From positions 1 to 18,130 of the forward strand of contig JAQTMD010000010.1 in NCBI GenBank assembly GCA_028714595.1: a stretch of DNA of 18,130 nucleotides, written 5' to 3'. The stretch comes from Candidatus Omnitrophota bacterium. Lineage in GTDB: Bacteria; Omnitrophota; Gorgyraeia; Gygaellales; Profunditerraquicolaceae. Below are positions 14,600-18,130 of the stretch, piece by piece. Numbering within the stretch: the first letter of the stretch is position 1; each line of letters opens with the position of its first letter. The notes below the pieces were generated by a model. That model was not told where the DNA came from. It did no database searches and worked only from the letters and a program-made list of their open reading frames with translations. The translations under genes were made by a program, and so were the position numbers.

Positions 14600-14617
14600 G
14601 CTGGTGAGATCACCAGC
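14600..14617. repeat. Perfect palindrome upstream of the comFB ribosome site
   Basis: GCTGGTGA and TCACCAGC form an 8-bp inverted repeat around GA. It ends about six nt before the GGGAGG of the ComFB gene in the 86-nt spacer after the FtsA-like gene. It could be an operator or an mRNA hairpin that affects ComFB translation. Confidence 0.5.
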
Positions 14618-14642
14618 TGCCTGAGCTCACGAACCTTGAAGA

Positions 14643-14659
14643 AACAGCGCGGCGCTGTT
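14643..14659. repeat. GC-rich hairpin just after the FtsA-like stop
   Basis: AACAGCGC and GCGCTGTT flank a single G, giving an 8-bp inverted repeat nine nt past the stop codon. No T tract follows on the minus strand, so it is not a standard terminator. It may be an RNA stability or processing element. Confidence 0.45.
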
Positions 14660-14667
14660 CGGACTTT

Positions 14668-16806
14668 CTAGTTTCTTTCTTCGAAGAGCAGCCTGACGCG
14701 GCTTCCTTCTGCAAGCGGCGTAGTGAACCCCGCCGGCATGTCGTCGACCAGGATCCGTATGCGCTTGCCGACGATCTTCTGAGGGTCTATCTCGACATAC
14801 TTGAATATTTCCGAGAGCAATATGCGCGAGTCTTTGACACGGTAGACGCGGATATCCGCGCCGTCGGAGATGAATTCTTCGGGACCGACGGGCTTTCCGT
14901 TCATAAAAACCTGGACGCGGTCGATGGTGACCGCGATGTCCCGGTCATCGACGTTTATATGCATGGTTTCAAAGCTCCCGGCGGTGTCTACGACGTCCCC
15001 GATCCGGTAATGAGCGGGCGTGCCGAAGGAAAAATCCACGCTGTCGCCGTCTGCCACCTCGGCCTCCAGCTCTGCGGGACGGCCGTTGACCGCGAGGGTA
15101 AAATTGCGCTGCGGCAGGATCTTGGGCACGGCGTCGATGTTGAACAGGAGCTGTCGCTCGATCAGCCGGTCAAGGTCAACGCCCTGGGATTCCAGGATGT
15201 CGCGGACCCGCAGCGCCAGCACCTGGATATGCGCCCGGTCCTCGACCTCCGCCGCAAAACCGACCCGCACGCCCCCCATCAAAACGTGCGGCAGCAGTTC
15301 GATCTGCCTGCCGTTATAGGTCAGCCCATACGGCTGCGGCCGTACGATGTCGGCTATCGTTGCACGCGCATCCTCGCCGTCCCGGGCCTCGATGAATTCG
15401 ATGGAATCGCCGTGCTTGACCCGTTCGGCGAGGCTCGCCACGGGTGAACCGTTTAACCTGATGCGGGCAGGCTCGCCGAGCGTTCCTTTGATGATCTTCA
15501 ATTCCTGGTTTACGGTCACCGTCAATGCCAGCCCCGGACGGGGGGCAAGCCGTTTGTCGCCGACGACCCCGGCAAACGTCAGCACGCCGAGGACATCTTT
15601 CTTCTGCGCAAAATCAAGGAGGACCTGGGACTCACCGTTGACCTGGACATCGATGAACGAAAGGCCCTGCGAGCGTTCGGTCATCTGCGCTATGCCGATG
15701 GGCGTGACCGCTTCAGGACCCGAAAGCCTCCTGGTCCTGTCGAGTATGCCGCTTATCATCGACGGAAGCCTGATGCCGACCTTGTCAGCCGAGAGCCCGA
15801 ACGCCTTGGCCAGTTCCTCGATCAGATTGTGGGTAAGGCTGCCGCCCCCGACCAGCACTACCGCCTGCGGCTGCCGGCCGTTCAATTCCAGTCCGGCCTT
15901 GGCGATCGACGCGGCAAGCCGCGCCACCGCCGGCTGTATCACGGCGTTTACGTCCCGGCTGCGCACGCGGTGACGGCGCGCCCAGATGTCCTGATACTCT
16001 ATCTCCTCGACCGATTCCAGCGACCGCTTGATCTTTTCGGCAGTCTGAAAATCTACCAACAAATGGTGCGAGATACATTCGGTAATCTCATCGCCTGCCT
16101 CGGGGACCATGCCGTAGGCGAAGATGACGCCCTCGCGCGCCAATGCCAGGTCCGAGGTACCTGCCCCGATATCCACCAGGATGATGTTAAGATCGCGCAT
16201 CTCGGCGGGGATGATCGCGTTGATCGCGGAGATCGGCTCCAGCGTGACGTTCGTCGCCTCGAGCGCGCTTTTCTTCAGGACCGCGAAGATGGAGTCGAGC
16301 ACCATCCGCGGCAGGAAGGTAACGATCACCTCGGCGACGAGCTCCTTTGCATGGTGGCCGAGGGGCGCGGTGATCCGGGCTGCGTCGAGCTCGTAAGAGA
16401 CGGGGCTGTAGCCGACACAGTAGAAATCCGAGAGGTCCTTGCCCGACTCCACGCTGATCTTGTCCACCGCTTCCAGCTCGATCTGGCGCAGCGTCTCCTG
16501 CGTGATCTCGGTCGATGTCACAAAGTCCCGGCGCACGACGCTTGAAAAGGTGAGGAGGTTCCTTCCGGCGACTGCCACGCCTGCCTTTTCCAGCCTTCTG
16601 CCCAGCCGCTGCTCCAGGCGTTCTCTGATGCGACTGACGGTCCCGGCGACATCATCGATAGAATGGATCTGGCCGTCAAACATGGGACGGCAGGCGTGCT
16701 CGACGACTTCCATATCGACGAGCTCCAGGGCGCAATCGGTGCGACGGCAGACGATGCCCATGACTTTGCGGGTTCCGATATCCAGGGCAAAGAACTCTTC
16801 TTTCAT
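14668..16806 (-). CDS. FtsA-like actin-family ATPase with a long repeat-bearing C-terminus
   Basis: This is a 712-residue protein. The first 375 residues or so are an FtsA/PilM-type actin fold: phosphate-1 motif ALDIGTRKVMGIV (7-19), an FtsA-like 1C (SHS2) region about 84-170 including EVIVTFLPRMVLDSI, phosphate-2 LVDIGAGTSDLAL (210-222), and adenosine motif VVLVGGGSLTHN (316-327). The remaining 340 residues carry a recurring pattern of hydrophobic strand, NG or DD then P, and a later GD/GS/GA before another strand: about 447-474, 567-593, 630-656 and 683-709. This recalls beta-grasp-like modules, an inference. The amphipathic C-terminal membrane helix of true FtsA is absent. The ATG overlaps the TGA of cheC-like 2, so it belongs to the chemotaxis operon. 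A scaffold or positioning role is possible; a division role is not supported by context. Long FtsA-domain proteins are also known in clostridia. Confidence 0.85.
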   Translation of the reverse strand: MKEEFFALDIGTRKVMGIVCRRTDCALELVDMEVVEHACRPMFDGQIHSIDDVAGTVSRIRERLEQRLGRRLEKAGVAVAGRNLLTFSSVVRRDFVTSTEITQETLRQIELEAVDKISVESGKDLSDFYCVGYSPVSYELDAARITAPLGHHAKELVAEVIVTFLPRMVLDSIFAVLKKSALEATNVTLEPISAINAIIPAEMRDLNIILVDIGAGTSDLALAREGVIFAYGMVPEAGDEITECISHHLLVDFQTAEKIKRSLESVEEIEYQDIWARRHRVRSRDVNAVIQPAVARLAASIAKAGLELNGRQPQAVVLVGGGSLTHNLIEELAKAFGLSADKVGIRLPSMISGILDRTRRLSGPEAVTPIGIAQMTERSQGLSFIDVQVNGESQVLLDFAQKKDVLGVLTFAGVVGDKRLAPRPGLALTVTVNQELKIIKGTLGEPARIRLNGSPVASLAERVKHGDSIEFIEARDGEDARATIADIVRPQPYGLTYNGRQIELLPHVLMGGVRVGFAAEVEDRAHIQVLALRVRDILESQGVDLDRLIERQLLFNIDAVPKILPQRNFTLAVNGRPAELEAEVADGDSVDFSFGTPAHYRIGDVVDTAGSFETMHINVDDRDIAVTIDRVQVFMNGKPVGPEEFISDGADIRVYRVKDSRILLSEIFKYVEIDPQKIVGKRIRILVDDMPAGFTTPLAEGSRVRLLFEERN

Positions 16807-17423
16807 ATGCCGACGATTCTCATGACTTTTTTGATACTGTCGTATTCGAGCAGGAAGATGACGTAGAGCGTCACGGCCACGTCCTCGATCAACAGGTTGT
16901 TCTCTATGGGAAGCAAGTACTGGATGTTCGCTTCACTGAACCGCTTGATCATCAGGCGGTTAAGACGGTCCATACGGTCCACGATCGTCTGGGGGATGGA
17001 TGGGATGACCTGATGCAGCTCCAGGAGCTCCCCCACGGCGTTCAGGTATGAGCCGGAGAGGATGTGCGCGCTTTCTGAAAGCGCCGACGCCTCCACCAGG
17101 TTCAAAAGCTGGGTCGTGCCCATCGGCCGCTTCATCAGGATGTCGATCATCATCAGCGCGCTCTTCTGGGAAAAGAGCACGATCATGCTTCCCTGCAGCG
17201 CCCCCAGGATCCTGAGGTCCACCGCAAGGCTCACCTCATCCGGCTGAATAAGGAATTCCGTAGCGGTGATGCGATCGGAACTGACCAGTTTTACTTCCGG
17301 GACGGTGATGGTGACTTTACGCCCCAGGATCTGGCTCAGGGCCGTGGCCGCGCTTCCGGCGCCGATGGTGCCTATCTCCTTCAGGACGTCGAGTTGTTCG
17401 TTATTCAAATTAGGGTTTTCCAT
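16803..17423 (-). CDS. CheC-like protein 2, both active sites altered
   Basis: This is a 206-residue CheC/FliY-family protein with the same two-half layout as cheC-like 1 (10852-11469). The first site reads D12-V-L-K-E16-I-G-T19 and the second S113-A-L-S-E117-S-A-H120. Both keep the Asp/Ser and Glu but have Thr or His where the catalytic Asn is expected, so I predict weak or no CheY-P phosphatase activity. The start has GAGG six nt upstream and lies 18 nt after cheA. The stop overlaps the FtsA-like gene's ATG. It may be a non-catalytic partner of CheD, CheY or the FtsA-like protein. Confidence 0.88.
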   Translation of the reverse strand: MENPNLNNEQLDVLKEIGTIGAGSAATALSQILGRKVTITVPEVKLVSSDRITATEFLIQPDEVSLAVDLRILGALQGSMIVLFSQKSALMMIDILMKRPMGTTQLLNLVEASALSESAHILSGSYLNAVGELLELHQVIPSIPQTIVDRMDRLNRLMIKRFSEANIQYLLPIENNLLIEDVAVTLYVIFLLEYDSIKKVMRIVGI

Positions 17424-17441
17424 AGCCTGCCTCGTCGTTAT

Positions 17442-18130
17442 TTACATGAGACTCATGATGTCCAGTATCAACGCCACGCGCCCGTCGCCGAGTATGGTGG
17501 CTCCGGCAATGCCTTTGGTCCGTTTCACCCAGGAGCCCAGCGGCTTTACCGCGATATCCTGCTCGCCGATGACGGAAGAGACCACGAGGCCGAGCGCTTT
17601 TTTGCCGTATTCGACGATGACCAGCGAAAGCCTCCCTTCCTCGTCTTCGGTCGCGCCAGAGACCGTGACTCCGAGCGTATGGTCAAGCCTGATGATCGGA
17701 ATAACTTCATCGCGGACCCGCATGACTTCAAAGTTCTGAAGAAACTTGAGCTCTTTCTTATGGATCTTGATGGTCTCCCTGATGTTCATCAGGGGTACGG
17801 CATATATCTCCTGGTGGACCTTGACCAGCATGGCCTTGATGATCGCCAGCGTCAACGGCAGCGTAAGGATGAACTTGGACCCTTCGCCGACCTTGGTCTC
17901 GAAATCCACGCGGCCGCCCAGCGCCTCGATCTTGGATTTGACGACGTCCAGGCCGACGCCCCGGCCGGAGATATCCGTAACCTTTTCAGACGTGGAAAAA
18001 CCGAGCAGGGTAATAAGATCCAGGATTCTCTTCTCATCCGCGTCTTTGGCCTCATCCTCGTTCAAAAGGCCCTTGGCCACGGCGACTTTGCGCACCGACT
18101 TAAAATCTATGCCCTTGCCGTCATCGCTGA
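17442..18130 (-). CDS. cheA: Chemotaxis histidine kinase CheA, C-terminal 228 residues (5' part beyond window)
   Basis: CheA is the kinase that phosphorylates CheY and CheB in the receptor array. The visible part starts within the ATPase domain at DDGKGID (G1 box), then has GFSTSEKVTDISGRGVGLDVV (F/G2 region) and GEGSKFILTLPL (end of the kinase fold). A CheW-like P5 regulatory domain follows, from about LAIIKAMLVKVHQEIYAVPL to the end (VALILDIMSLM). The N-terminal Hpt, P2 and dimerization domains lie outside the window. A GTG at 18095 is only internal, because the frame runs open to the window edge. The TAA is 18 nt before cheC-like 2. CheA heads the visible part of the operon. Confidence 0.97.
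   Translation of the reverse strand, partial: SDDGKGIDFKSVRKVAVAKGLLNEDEAKDADEKRILDLITLLGFSTSEKVTDISGRGVGLDVVKSKIEALGGRVDFETKVGEGSKFILTLPLTLAIIKAMLVKVHQEIYAVPLMNIRETIKIHKKELKFLQNFEVMRVRDEVIPIIRLDHTLGVTVSGATEDEEGRLSLVIVEYGKKALGLVVSSVIGEQDIAVKPLGSWVKRTKGIAGATILGDGRVALILDIMSLM

Noticed and set aside
17442..18095. CheA-like protein starting at GTG 18095
   Set aside because: The frame is open to the window edge and begins inside the kinase ATP site (DDGKGID), so this is a cut cheA, not a short gene.
1..18130. tRNA, rRNA, CRISPR array or transposase
   Set aside because: None was recognised on either strand by reading; nearly all of the window is occupied by coding genes.

Overview
The window is a gene-dense, GC-rich bacterial stretch. 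All 21 genes lie on the minus strand, so transcription runs from position 18130 down to 1. The two end genes are cut by the window: cheA at the high end and hemL at the low end. There are two functional blocks. I saw no tRNA, rRNA, CRISPR array, transposase or phage gene.

Block 1 (18130 to about 10314) is a chemotaxis operon in the order cheA (C-terminal part), cheC-like 2, an FtsA-like actin-family protein of 712 aa, a ComFB-family protein, cheR, cheY, cheD, cheB, cheC-like 1, cheW. It has the CheC/CheD adaptation type seen in Bacillus, Thermotoga, spirochaetes and many uncultured phyla, and no CheZ. The FtsA-like protein is unusual. It has an ATPase core and, after it, about 340 residues carrying a recurring 'NG-P ... 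GD-V' motif. Its start codon overlaps the stop of cheC-like 2. Neither candidate active site of cheC-like 2 has the expected Asn. A strong 14-bp hairpin plus T tract (10279 to 10237) closes this block.

Block 2 (10230 to 1) is a nearly complete heme b operon of the siroheme-dependent (Ahb) type: a met8/CysG-N-like gene, a ccsA-like membrane protein gene, hemA, hemC, a cobA-hemD fusion, ahbC, hemB, ahbD, ahbA, ahbB, a PilZ-domain gene, and hemL (cut). The genes together take glutamyl-tRNA to ALA (HemA, HemL), ALA to uroporphyrinogen III (HemB, HemC, HemD), then to precorrin-2 and siroheme (CobA, Met8-like). Siroheme is decarboxylated (AhbA/B) and converted to Fe-coproporphyrin III (AhbC) and heme b (AhbD). 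Most junctions overlap by 1 to 34 nt, so the block looks translationally coupled. The exception is a 284-nt gap between hemB and ahbD that holds an imperfect inverted-repeat element of about 220 bp with nested hairpins.

The Ahb route and two oxygen-sensitive-type radical SAM enzymes suggest an anaerobe or microaerophile. The CcsA-like protein suggests that heme is used for c-type cytochromes. The combination is compatible with Omnitrophota, Nitrospirota or Desulfobacterota-like bacteria. I cannot fix the phylum from the sequence alone; Omnitrophota is a low-confidence guess.
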